From Eutreptiella sp. 'Long Island Sound 2002' (taxonomy: Eukaryota > Euglenozoa > Euglenophyceae > Eutreptiales > Eutreptiaceae), in the NCBI GenBank assembly GCA_964036045.1, contig OZ038384.1, positions 25,411,000 to 25,474,999 on the forward strand: 64,000 nt of DNA, written 5' to 3'. The position numbers and the translations under genes were made by a program. Positions 31,203 through 42,900 of the stretch are shown piece after piece (within the stretch, counting starts at the first letter, position 1; the number at the start of each line of letters is the position of its first letter). The notes below the pieces were generated by a model, which saw nothing but the letters and a program-made list of their open reading frames with translations, was not told where the DNA came from and made no database searches.

Positions 31203-34017
31203 TGACGCGTTCCCGTGGGGGGCCTGGCCACGGGACGCTGCGGTGACACGCACAGGCAAGCAAGCAGGCAAAGCACTGCGCTCACAGGGGCATCATTACG
31301 CTCGTGTCATGAGACAAAACGTTTCAGGATCCTTGCCACTCTGCAACGAGGGAACAGAAGTATGTACAGCAACACATCAGGATATGTACACATGGGGTTA
31401 AGACTGGACTGGGGTAAGGGCATCACAGGACAATAGACGCTCAGTCCCAACTCGTATCCCAATCCCAGGTCCGACCCTCTCAGTGGCTGGCGGGGGCGGG
31501 GGCTCAAACACAACCCATGCCCTGCTCAGTCCGGACCCTGAAACCCTGCCAATAGGGGAGATGTACCGCCCAGCCACAGGCGAGTTCCTGGGAACCAAGG
31601 GGCTCCAAGGCTAACCGACAGTGGCTCCCCATGCTCCCTTAACAGCAGGTCCCACCTCCCTTCTGAGCGAGAGATATGGCCCCGCCATTATCCCCTAGGA
31701 GTTGGTAGCTGAAAATGGGCTGTTTCAGCCCAAACTGACATTAGCTCAAAAATCTCCTAAATTGACCCCTTGTTGGGAGCCGCCAGCGGTAGGGACGAGG
31801 CAACTGACCCTATGTCCTTCGCATACGAACTCCCTGGGGCCCTCACCCAACCTTGTTTCCTCTGAGGTCCCGGCATCAGGGCACCACGGGTTCGTCAAGT
31901 GGGGTCATAATTGCAAAAATGGCAAAATCGGCCGTCTCGGGCGACCGTCCAGGGTAGGAAACCTTGGCGATATTGACGCGCCAAGCCTTGATCCACAACC
32001 CTTGATATCCCCTTTGGTCCCATGCCCTGGGTTATCGCTTGCTGTCACGCTGGCTGCTTACTGTTCACCGAGGGGATGACCACACTGACGGGGCAGAAAG
32101 CAACATGCGGTGCAAAGGGGGGGATCATGGATCGCACCAAAAGTTGAAGAACTCCGGATGAGCCGGAGGAGCAAATACGAAACTCAATGGCGTTCAACCC
32201 TTGGTCATATGCTACAATAATCGCCTTCCCTTCCTGGCTAGGTTGCTTGCCCCATGGAGATATGGTAATTCCAATATGGCATACAATGGCAAAAACAGCG
32301 AAATTTGGCCAAAATGGCCCGCACTCATGATTCCATATCTCCATGGCCACGGCGAGGATTCTTTCAACCAAAGATGCTATAGACATATGGGACTTAGGTC
32401 CCAATATATGCTGCTTGCCAACCTTCATGGTCGCCTCTACCAATTTTTCCATTGAAGAGAAAATGACACACAAATGGGGCAGAATGGCAACATACCCCAA
32501 ATTGGGTGACTCACAACTCTCCCATCGAGAGGAGAGGCCACATGGGGAAACACCCCATTCGATGCGGGTTTATGTGCCCTCTCCGAATCGCCCTTACCCT
32601 TGCTCAAGTGGCGCACGCAACTCCGGGGGTGAAATCAGGGGGAGATGGGGTTTGTGGCCATTCCGGACAAAACGGCCAAAATTCACCCAAAAGTGGTCCC
32701 TCCAAATATCGTATATCCGTACTACAAGAGAAACGAGCCTCGGGCTTTTGCATGGATGCAAACCGAAGCTTTGCTTCCCTTTTGCAACAAGGGTTGAGGT
32801 TCAAAGCATAATGGAAACATTTTTAACACCTCAATCCTTGAAGCACACTATTTATGGGAAAAAGTGCATACATCGGCGATATTGGCATGTACATATCTTC
32901 CGGTCATTGAGGAACAAAAATATGAGCAAACACTTTTGGAGTAGGCCCATAGTAGGTGCTTTCAAATATGCACACTATGGTTAGATTGTCTCCGCCCACT
33001 CGTGTCATTAGTGCTTGCATATGAGCGCGTGTGCAAAGAGGCAATATGGCACGCGTGCTCACAAGGCGAAATTATATAAAATAGAAGACAAGGTTGTAAA
33101 AATCAACCAAGCCATCCACGATGTCCTTCTTGGTCTTTACTTTACATATTGCTCTGATTCGAGGCTCAACTCCCCATAGGCTTCGAGTACGAGCCTCGGG
33201 GGTTTGGCCATTTTGGCCTAACCTTCGACCAAAATTTGCCCTGTTTCGAAAATAGACTTTTGGTACGTATTGAATTGCGTGGAGCCATCGTTGAGTTGGC
33301 TCGAAAAGCGAGAATGGCCTAGGGTTCTTGGTCTTGTGACCATTGTGTTCGGTTATTAACGCTCATGCTCACAAGGCCACAAAGTTAGCGTTTGCGCACG
33401 CAAACGACTTGCATTTGCGAGACCCATAGGCTGCCTAAAACACCGCCATTGCCCGCTTCCCTATACAAAATGATATGCCCGCGTGAAAGGGGCATGGATG
33501 AAAGGTATAGGGGGGAGATGTAAGGTTCCATCCAAACTCAGGGTCCTTGAGAACCATGAGTTCGCACGATCGACGGAAAGCCTTGCGCGTTGATTTTCTC
33601 GAAGACGCAACGGCGAAAAATTCTGGTGAACACACCAGATGAAAGTACATTAAATACCCTCTAGATTCAGCCCTTAAGTTCTCTTAGAACCTCACAGGTA
33701 CTCGAGAAACGTTCATCACAAAACTCGCCACGGAGAAGCCACGAAGGCGCGCGAACAGGCGACATCCGGCAGCGATTTCACGACAATTAGAAATCGCGGT
33801 AGAAATCGGGTATTTCACGGATTTCTGCCCGAAAATCGATCAAGACAATAAAATTACGGTAATTCTACATCGATTTATTGGTTAGAAATTGGATTCCAGA
33901 TTTCGCGGGTTAGAGAACAGGGATATCCCGCTGACAGCCGGTGTCAACGGCTTCCGCACGGGTGTGACGGCTCACAGGCCTCCGGGCCATGGGCCATAGG
34001 TTCTGGGTAGCGCTTCA
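31203..34017 (-). repeat. Ty3-N 3' LTR
   Basis: 2815 bp. The minus-strand start TGAAGCGC follows the polypurine tract; the end is ACGCGTCA. It matches 52030-54832 closely and is 12 bp longer, mainly because of a short GGGGCCTGGCCACGG-type segment near 31215. Confidence 0.9.
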
Positions 34018-34028
34018 CCCCCCTCCTT
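34018..34028 (-). other. Ty3-N polypurine tract
   Basis: Minus-strand AAGGAGGGGGG directly precedes TGAAGCGC, the LTR start. It would prime plus-strand DNA synthesis. The identical tract occurs at 5744-5754. Confidence 0.85.
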
Positions 34029-34325
34029 AGAGCAAACCCTGGGGGGGGCTCGATAACACCCAGGCATGGCAGCGGGTACCCAGGACCATCCCCTGAAGGG
34101 GGGGGGTGTCACATCCTCATTTCAGGCTGATTCGTAGGTTAGGCTGCCCAATTCCCACAGCAAGACAGGTACGGTGCTGTAGCTGTTAGTAACTGCAAGT
34201 ATTTTTGAATGTTCTTAACCGCATCAACTTGTTCTGGGGCTGACGTCCCCCAATGAAAGTATTTACATCAACATATAAGGATATGTACACGGCTGCTCTG
34301 ATGGTTAGGTTAGATGAACGCTGAT

Positions 34326-35548
34326 TTACCCTGTGGGGAAGGGGGGGGGTTCCGGAAGGGGCGGGGGGCTGAAGGGGTCGAGAGGAGGAGACAGAAGTTC
34401 GCTGGATGGGCGGAAAAAATTCCGGATGTCCGGGGAGGCGTTGGAGTGGGGGGGGGCAGGGGCAGACGGGCCTGGGCACCTAGTAAGGGTGGGCCTTGAG
34501 GGGAGAGGTAGGCGTGTTTGACGGTAGCGTGCCTTGGAGCTTGGGGGTGGGAGGGGGAGAGCGGTCTTGGCGCGCTTTGGGAGCGCCCAAACGATTGTGG
34601 CCTGATGGGTGTGTGGTGATCGATGGCGTTTGTGTGGTGGCCGTGGGCGTGAGTGCTGAGGAGGGCGGGGAATGGCCGAGAGGGGGGGGGGGCGTGGTGC
34701 GGATGCGCGGCTGAACGGGCGTTTGGAATTTTTGGGCGCGCGGCGCGTGGTTGGTTGTGCTTTGGCTGACGCTGGCTTGGACGGTTTTTTTAAGGCGTGT
34801 TTAGGGAGAGGTGGGGGGTGCTGGTATACGGGGCGGGTCCGAGAGGGCATGTGGACGGAGGTATTGAACGCACCGTGCGAAACTGAGAAGGGGTTGAGAG
34901 GGTCGGAGGGGTGCGCCCAAAGTATTCGGTCCCAAGGGAGAGGATTCGAACACAGCCAATCATGTGCTTGGTGGACAGCCTTGTCCAGGTGCTTTACGCG
35001 TTCCTCCAGGGCTAGGCCAAGCATGGCTCTGTGCTCGGCGCGGCTGGAGCCCGGGATCGGCTTGGAGAGGCAGGACCATAGGGACTTAGGTACCAGAGTT
35101 CTCATGAAATTCCTGCGGTCAGCCTTTGTGGGTCCAGAGAGCCACCAGTGCAGGACAATGGGGCTGAAAAGGGTTCCCCAGGAGGAGACGTATGCCTGGA
35201 CGTGCTGGTCCAACGCTTTGCAGAAGACAGGCATGATACAGGGTCGAAAGGATGGTGCTGTCCGCACCTGGAACAGTGGTAGTCGTGGAGCATATTGCTC
35301 CACTGGTGCCCGTGCACATTGTAGCACCCGGACGCCAGCTTGAAAAACAGGGATGAAAACCAGGAAGTTTTGTTGTACAGGCTGAAGCTGGGGCCGACCG
35401 CTATGTTGCAATGGGAATGCCGCGGCAATAGGTGGCGGAATTGCTGTACCTTAAACTTGTGGAGGACAGGCAGGTGGTGTACCGCCACTGAGCCCAGTGG
35501 GGGGGGGGGAGGAGGTCCGGGGTAAAAATCAGGCTGTGAGCTGCCCAT
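34326..35548 (-). CDS. LINE-AlkB ORF2 C-terminal segment with Cys/His motif (two frames)
   Basis: In the frame from 35548, LHDYHCSRCGQHHPFDPVSC is a CxxC...C motif like the zinc-binding part found in LINE ORF2 tails. Near 35230 the likely frame changes to PVFCKALDQHVQAYVSSW and LFSPIVLHWWLSGP, which continues through a Leu/Ala helix (EHRAMLGLALEERVKHLDKA) and a long Pro/Arg/Ser-rich tail to a TGA-type end near 34326. Function is inferred from position only. Confidence 0.5.
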
Positions 35549-36564
35549 TTAGAAAAATGGTCGCAGATTTCGTTGCCAATAAAATTGGCGTGACCTTTAA
35601 TCCACATGATGTGGAGGGGGTTGGTAATGAGAAGTAGGGCGCTGTGTAAGGCGACGGTCCATGTGTCGTCTTGGAACGGGCTGGGCCTACGGACTTGGCA
35701 TTTCTGGAGGGTGGACACCACCTGTTCGTTGTCAATCAACAAACATACTTCGTATTGGGAAAGTTCCCTGTGGATCCAGCGAATGGCTGCTACCGGCCCC
35801 CAGAACTCTGAACCCAGAGAAGAGGGATGCGGTGAGGATAGGCACAGGACTCTGGTTGTACCGTCGGGTAGAAAGGCCGTGATGGCGGCCGCATGGCCGG
35901 ACTCACCGGAGGAGCCATCAGAATATAGCCACACCCGCTGTAGGCCGGGGGTCGGCGGCCTGGTCAGTGCCTCCGCGGCATCGTGGCATCCCCACTCGTC
36001 GAGAGACTTCTTCTCTAGGTAGTGCTGTGCCTGCAGAGCGAAGAGATGGCCGTGTTGGCTGATTCCCATTGCGTGTGCGTTGTGCGGTGGCGCTTGGGGT
36101 TCGGGGATGGTCGCTTGAGGGCGCAAAAAATCAGGGACTATCTGGAAGTGAGAGGGGCGGGAGTAATCCATGACGGCGTGGCATGGCATGTGCATGGTGT
36201 AGGACGTGTGGGTATCCACCGAGTAGACCCCGTCGTAGAACGAGACGTTGGCCCATTTGGAGGTGGCCTCGGTCACTCTTCCTGTGGCCTGTCCTGATTT
36301 GAACCTAATGGTTAGCTGGGTACCAGGCGTTAGATCCCGAATAGCAGTGGGTCTCCACGGGCCTATGCTGTGGAAAGATATGCCAAGGGCATGGATGGAG
36401 TCCATAAAAGAGTTTTGCACCGGGTCCGAGGCCCTCTGGTTCGACCTAAGTAAAGACTGGACGTACAGGGGGCCAACTGACTTTCGGGCAAGGCCGCAAA
36501 GGGCCCGTAGCCCATAGTTCACTGTGGCAACGTGGACGCTGTGCGGTAGCAACTTCATTCCCAA
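35401..36564 (-). CDS. LINE-AlkB ORF2: post-RT region and RNase H
   Basis: About 220 residues of unassigned post-RT sequence precede an RNase H: Asp in VWLYSDGSSGESG, Glu in LGSEFWGPVAAIR, Asp in VCLLIDNEQVV and the last Asp in GHANFIGNEICDHFSKW. All four metal ligands are present. The frame ends at TAG (35401-35403), but the conserved continuation is in another frame entered at the G-run near 35498. Confidence 0.78.
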   Translation of the reverse strand: MGMKLLPHSVHVATVNYGLRALCGLARKSVGPLYVQSLLRSNQRASDPVQNSFMDSIHALGISFHSIGPWRPTAIRDLTPGTQLTIRFKSGQATGRVTEATSKWANVSFYDGVYSVDTHTSYTMHMPCHAVMDYSRPSHFQIVPDFLRPQATIPEPQAPPHNAHAMGISQHGHLFALQAQHYLEKKSLDEWGCHDAAEALTRPPTPGLQRVWLYSDGSSGESGHAAAITAFLPDGTTRVLCLSSPHPSSLGSEFWGPVAAIRWIHRELSQYEVCLLIDNEQVVSTLQKCQVRRPSPFQDDTWTVALHSALLLITNPLHIMWIKGHANFIGNEICDHFSKWAAHSLIFTPDLLPPPHWAQWRYTTCLSSTSLRYSNSATYCRGIPIAT

Positions 36565-36605
36565 CCCTCCCTTTGGGCGAGCCGCGAAACGGTCTTCCGG
36601 GGAGA

Positions 36606-37161
36606 CTAGACGTGTGATGCTGCGAGACGCAACTCCCGCCCAGATAAGTGCCTGAAGCTTTTCGAGCTGGTTGGGGGAAGAGAGTGGGTGATTAAGCGGT
36701 AGGCGAGTGCTGGGACCAGCTGAGAGTTCGTCAGCCGGACCTTCTCACTAAGTGTAAGAGGCAAGAGAGAGAGCCGGGCAAAATAACTCTGGATCTCCGC
36801 CTTGAGCATGTGAAACAGGCCCTTTGCCTGGTGGCAAGTAAAAAGATAAACCCCCAGGTATTTATAGCATGTGTGCGGGCGACCCGTTTTTTTGTTGTAC
36901 GTGTGGAACTCAGAGCCCCTGGGTGTCAGAAACTCTTTTTGGGGGGCTGTGCCACTGGCGTCCCCAGTCCCTGGCTGGCCCATCGAAGTAGTTGAGGCTG
37001 TTTTGGACGTAGTTGACGTCCTCACTTCTGATCAGGATGTCGTCGATGTAGGCGTGGTGGCTAGTGCGGGCATTTGCCCGGGGGGGGGGGGCACAGTGGC
37101 AAAAAAATGGTGGAAGAGGGAGTTGAGATAGAGAATGAAGAGTAGGGGGGAGAGGGGACAT
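36606..37161 (-). CDS. LINE-AlkB ORF2: RT catalytic loop and thumb (two frames)
   Basis: SHHAYIDDILIRSEDV (37060-37020) supplies the RT Y-x-DD motif missing from the upstream frame. After another frame change near 36930, NKKTGRPHTCYKYLGVYLF and the helix LFHMLKAEIQSYFARLSLL form the thumb. The G-run next to the first break makes an assembly or sequencing length error possible. Confidence 0.7.
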
Positions 37162-39696
37162 CCTTGTCGGAGGCCCCTGGTTTGGAGGTATGCGTGGGGA
37201 GTGCGGCCATTGATGATGGGGCTGTCTTGAGGGAAGGAGTATATATGCTTTATGAGAGAAATTGTGGAAGCAGAAAAGTTTGCCCGTTCGAGGACGGTCC
37301 AGAGTGTGCCATGAGGCACTGAATTAAAGGCTTTATTTAAATCGATGAACAGCGAGTAGCTTTTCTTCGACTTTGCATAAAGGGCTTTGAGGTGATACAG
37401 ATGATCAGCGCATTGGTGGCCGGGAAGGCCACGGTGCTGGATTTCTGAAAGGATGTCGTGTGCAAAAGGCTGAGCGCGCAGGTGTTTGCAGGCAAAAGTG
37501 GCCAAGAGTTTGTAAATACAGTTTAAGAGGGCAATAGGACGGTAGTTTGAAGGGGAGAAAGGGTCGCCTTTTTTATAAAGCAAACATATTTTTGCGCATA
37601 GCCAGTGCGGCGGCAGCGGCGAGTGGAGGAAGCGGTTTAAAATGGAGTGAAAAAAACGTTGAATGGGTTCCGGACAGAGGGCCAGGATGTAGTTGTTTGT
37701 TTTGTCCGGCCCCCCGGCTTTTGATGGCTTACTGTGCTTTAAGTGGTTCTGGAACTCCTGCCAAGTCACAGGAGGTATGTGGTCGTTCTTGGCAGAAACA
37801 GGGCATGTGGGAGAGTGGGACAGGACCTCGTCGACGAAGTCCTGGGGGGGGGCGTAATCTGGATGCCCTCCAAGATGAAGCAGGGTGTCCCCAAAAACTT
37901 TAGCTACATCCGCCGGGTCACTCAGGAGCTCTTTGGTGGCTGGATCTCTGACTACGAGAGGCTCTAGGTCTTTAGGGCAGAGGGTGCGAGCAACAGTGGT
38001 TTTCATTTGGACCCCTCGGACCAGACTACTGTGAAGCTTTCTCTTCGCTTTGGTTTCGTCCGAGGACCGTAGGGTGTTTACCACGGACTGAACTTCCGCA
38101 ATGTGCTCGGGAAATGCTGGGGAAGAAGGAGGCGGGGGTGAGCGTAATAATTTCCTGAGCTTGCCGTAGCCCTCTTGGTCCTTGCGCTGCGGCTTCGGAC
38201 GCGTGATTTTGTGGTACGCAGACCCAACCTGCATAAGGAGAGAGTCAGTGGCGGCGATGACCTCTTCCAATGGGGCCCTGGCAGGGGCGTCCTGGAGGTC
38301 CCGGCACCAGTCGGAGATGAGCCGTATGCTGTTGGAGAATTGTTGCTTCTCGTCACTAGAAAGCTTCCGAAAAATGCAAGGGGGGAGTGGGGGCTGAGAC
38401 AGAAGGATCGGGGAGGGGCACTGGAAGACCGCAACCACTGGGTGGTGGTCGAAGATGGTGTAGTCCGTGAGGACCGACGCATCCAGAAGGGGAAAGTGCG
38501 ACACTAGGCGAGGGGACGCAAAGATGTAATCCAGCCTTGCTTCGCTGTCCCAGCGGTCGCTTGCGTAGCGGGTGTAGTGCCTGAGGGAGGGGTGCTCTGA
38601 CCTGAAAGTGTCCACCAACCTAGCTGGGAGGTATTCCATCTCCCCCGTGAGCCAGTGCCACTCATGTAGATCGACCAAGCTGTGCTGGTCAAGTTCGGGA
38701 TCCAGAACGCAGTTAAAATCACCCCCCAGGATGTGATTGGGATGGTCGTTGAAATAATAAGCAAGGACTCGCTGTATGGTGTCGCGGTACGGAGCTCGGG
38801 CCCCCGTGCGCACCGGGGGGGAGTAAACTGAGAAGACGTGTAAGGGAGTTGCCTCCGGTAGGGATATTTTGGCACCACAGATAAGGCCGTCGCTGTCTCT
38901 GGGCGGGACACAGCTGGTATATCTCGCGATGCGCGGGCCTGCAATGACTGACACCCCGTGTCTGTGGCCGCAGACATTTGAGAAGACCTTAACGCGGTCA
39001 TTGCCGAAGGCGTACCGCTGTGGGAGGAGAGGGGGAGAGTTGAGCTCCTGGAGGAGTATAATGTCATATCCCTCGTTTAGGAAATGCAAGATTGCCGCGG
39101 GTGTGTTCTGGCTCTTTGCCGTGTTGAAGGACACGACACGGATGGCCGGGACGGAGGGAAGAGAAGGGGGGGGGGCGGCGCAAGCGTTTAGGTCTGAAGG
39201 GCTTGTGCACTTGGGGGGGAGGGGGGAAGGAGGGTGTCCGAATGGAGGAATAGCGGGCACCCAGTGGGGAGTCCGGTGTCAGAAGCGTTGGTATGTGGGC
39301 GGGGTCCTCATTCTGTATTGAGGGGTCGGGTTCGCACTGTTCTAGTGCAGAAATCCGAGAGTGAAGTGCTTGTGCGTATGCTTTGGGCGGGTGGCGTAAG
39401 GCCGTGTCACAGGCAGTGCGAAGAGAGGGGTGTATAGCCAGGTCTGTGGCGACACTTGTGTCTGGGACCAATATTCTCGGATTGATGTGTGCTTGATCCA
39501 CAGGGAGAATCTCCGCGATGCGAGAGACGGTGGCGGTGAGGGAGGCACCGTGCACGCCCACGCGGGCGAGGACCTCTTGACACCGTCTCATGTTACTACT
39601 ACTGCGGTGGCACTGACGGGCGGGAGGGGGGCAGAAAGAATATGGGGAGGGGTAGCATTCGGTAGACTCATCAGAGCTTCCCACAAGGGGGACCAC
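37032..39696 (-). CDS. LINE-AlkB ORF2: APE endonuclease and reverse transcriptase (with frameshift)
   Basis: An N-terminal linker (39696-39064) runs in one frame and the enzymatic part (39260-37032) in another; they join near 39150-39230 beside C-rich runs. Endonuclease: VVSFNTAKSQN, DIILLQELNSP (catalytic Glu), VFSVYSPP, LGGDFNCVLDPELDQ, RLDYIFASP and FDHHPVVAVF. RT: AKICLLYKKGDPFSPSNYRP, SLFIDLNKAFNSV (catalytic Asp in FID), GLRQGCPLSPLLFILYLN. The frame is lost just before the catalytic YIDD at a run of G's near 37085. It prints element RNA into a nicked target site. Confidence 0.88.
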
Positions 39697-39932
39697 AGGA
39701 TTTTGTGGTCTGGTACACAGTGAGCACAGATCAGCCCGGTCAGGGCATACCTGGCGGTCACAGGGGTTAAGGAATTCATGTTACGTACAGGGGGAGTGGT
39801 AGAGCGATGGCCTTGCCATGCCTGAGAACATGCAATAATGGTGATGGAGGGTATGTGGGGTCTTAAAGCGAAGACCACGTCTCGTGTGCACAGAAGGGTG
39901 GCGCCGGGTGTAGGATCCTTAATTCGTCTCAT
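39588..39932 (-). CDS. LINE-AlkB ORF2, N-terminal piece
   Basis: ATG at 39932 lies 14 bases before the end of the ORF1 stop codon, in another frame, so ORF2 may be translated by reinitiation. The 114-residue piece (RRIKDPTPGATLLCTRDVV; YALTGLICAHCVPDHKILW) has no known domain. The frame appears to shift near 39650-39690 into the endonuclease-RT frame. Confidence 0.45.
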   Translation of the reverse strand: MRRIKDPTPGATLLCTRDVVFALRPHIPSITIIACSQAWQGHRSTTPPVRNMNSLTPVTARYALTGLICAHCVPDHKILWSPLWEALMSLPNATPPHILSAPLPPVSATAVVVT

Positions 39933-42900
39933 GTTGCTCTGGGTCCGGGGGCTCTGAGGATGTCGTATGGAGGCCCGTTCCTACACCAGTGTGACGGAAG
40001 ACAAGGGATACCCTGGAGTCTCGGGAAATGCGCCGCTTCTCCACTGTGTCATAGTCGCGAGCTGGGATTTGGTGCTTCCATTTGTCGCGGGCTTCCCCAG
40101 AAAGTAGGAGGAGGCTGCGGCGCTGGAGGAAGACTTTTTGCCTTTTCTTAAAGAGGGTGGATCCGGGGAGGGGACGCGGTTCGAAAACCATTTCCGCACC
40201 TGACCCAAAGGAACCATCCAGGACATAAGGGCCTAGTTGAGGGACGTCTACGTGGCTCCTCAGGCCACTGCCAGGCTCGTATCGAGCCACTGACCACATA
40301 TTGGGGCATAAGAGAGAGGAGGGCAGGACCTGGGCGCAGGCACAGAATGCCCGTAGCCCAATCGCTTGAATAAACTCAGGAGGGGTCGGTTCAAAAGGTT
40401 CAACTTCTTTTGATTCTGGATTGTACCTGAATCCGAAATGAAGCATTGTGCGGTGCCCCTCATACAGCCACTGGTGATCCTCATCTGCACTGTAGGACAT
40501 CACTAGGGCTTCTTCTTCTTCCGGGATGGGGTCGAAAATTTTCCCCGTTTGGAGGTGGAGCTGTGCAATTTTTTCTGTGAGGGAGAGGGGCTTGCTTGTG
40601 GACAGGTAATGGTCCCTCGCGAGACTTAGTTGTTCCACGCTGCCGTAGGCAGTCGCCGCCTCGATGACTCGTGATAGGAAATCCTGGGCTTCCGAAACTA
40701 GGGGGTTGGCGGGAGCCAAAAGGTTGTCACGCGCGGCCGTGTCGGGGCATTCGGGGTGAAAGACGAGCTGGGACACAGTGAAGCCTTCTGCAAGGATTGC
40801 GGATTCGTAATGAGCGTATTTCACTCGGTAGACTCGCACCTTAGCCATGGGGGCGCTGAACAAGGAAATGTGCCGAACCTTCCCAAGCAGGGAGACCCCG
40901 AACATTACATCAACGTCCGGCGTGGATGACGGGGCGTGTACTTCTACCAGTTCTGGGTCAGGAGGTTCGGGGAGGGGGTTGAAGCAAGCCTTCACCGGGG
41001 AGGGTGGGGGAGGGGCATCCCTGTGCACATTTGGAGGGGAGGCGGAGAGGTCCACTTTGTGTCCCGGGTGTTTAGAGCGCCAAGAGGAGTATCCTCCCCA
41101 AGAGATCATGGCTCCCGTAGTGCGCCGATACGTGACCAAGTTATTCTCTTGGAAGAGCATGTAACTCATGGAAGTGAGGGAGTCTCTTTGGGGGAGCAAG
41201 GGGGTGTTGTGATAGTTCATGCACACGTTAAACTCGTGTTGTGTTCTGGGAATGGCCCCTAGGATGCCGCACCGCCGCGCGGCTTCGCTAGTAAGGAGGG
41301 ACTTCCACACGTCAATTTGTTTGAAGTCCGGCGTGGCCTGTTTGTATGCTTTTGAAGGTACAACTTTGAAAGTTTTGTCCTTCCCTAGGTCGGAACCACG
41401 GATGCAAAAGACCTTGCCGAGCGTCCACAAAGGGTGTTGCAAGATGGTGGAGAGAAGCTTCTCGGCGAGGGGGGTTGGAAAGGTGTAATCGAAGCGGAAC
41501 ATATGTTCGGATGATGATTGTAGAGGCTGTATGCGTTCCTCCGGAAAGAAAGCATTTTTGGAGTTGACCGAGATGTGGTCGTTTTCGAAATGGAAAAGGC
41601 GGTTGATGAGGACAAAAAAATCCCGGGCGTTGCCAGGGCGCCGCCTATACTCTCCTCGTTCCCGCTTGGATTTTTTGGAAAGCTCTTTTGGAGAAGAAAC
41701 GGTGAAGTTCGGGAGCAAATGCCGTGCAACTTCGAATCGTAGCGTTGTGCGCACCGCGGCCACTTGGACGGTGCCGTCTACCTTATTTATGGCCCATTGT
41801 AGGGAGGTGTGAGGGTGCATGATGTCGCGGTAGCGGATGTGTGCGTGGTGCTTGTGACGGGTGGAGAGGTGAAGGTGAAAATATGGGTATTGAGAAGAGT
41901 CAAGCAAGTTGAGCCGCACCGAGCCATCGGGACTAGGCGACGGGTTGTACGTATTGGCATCCGAAAGTCGGTCTACTCCACATACCCAAGGGGCAAGGGA
42001 GATCATGCCGGGATTCAAGGGGTTCATGTAGAGGGTCTCCGCCGAAAGGTTGTCTTCCATTCCCGGGAGAATGAAGAAGCCTTCGTACACAACACCGGAA
42101 TCAAAGGCTTCTTGCAAGGCTTCGTTGATGGCATGGGCCCACTCGGTCCATGTGTTGCCGTATTTGTACTTGGAGTTGTAGTAATCTTGTGGGTGTGGAA
42201 AAATGTAGAATTTTGGGTGGTGATGAAGGATGTCTTTGAGGTACCTAAAATTATCATGTCCAATTGTGGAGTAGGCATTGTTGCCAGAGCAATCAATGTC
42301 ATGGAAAAAGGTGCACCCGTCGCTCGCGCAAAGGTCTATTGTTGGGTGTACTTGATCATAGATCGCTTGCTTGTGGTGTTTCTCTAACACGAGTTGATTT
42401 GTATCAACTCCTAAGGTGTCTTGGACATGCGTTTCTCCCCATAGTGCTTGTTGATCGTGTGTGTTGATCTCACCTTTATGTTTAACCAAGAATTTTGCAA
42501 AGGCACCATCCGGGGCAAGGGAAGGGTTGAAGAAGGGTTTTCCAGAATTACCATCCGTTTCATCAGGAGTAGGGTCTTCCCCGTCTTTGGCCTTTTCGTG
42601 TGTCCCTTCGGGAGACGGAATAGCGCTTGGCGTAGATTGCTCCTCACGCGGCGTTAAGAGAGAGTTGTCGGGCTCAACCTCATTGGTTTTCTTTGCGTTG
42701 TCGTTGAGAGCGGCGTTGTTGTTCATTGCCGAATCTCCACACGGGTCTTCGCGACTTTCTTCTTGTTGTTTCAACTCTTCGGCGTCACAAGGATGGCTTC
42801 CTTCGCTGTTCTCGTGCGTGCCTTCGGCTTTGTTGTTCATTGCCGAAACTCCACACAGGTCTTCGCGAACTTCTTCTTGTTGTTTCAATTCTTCGGCGTC

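Noticed and set aside
31203-34017. Genes inside the repeated 2.8-kb segment
   Set aside because: It is an LTR; the small frames in both copies show no domain.
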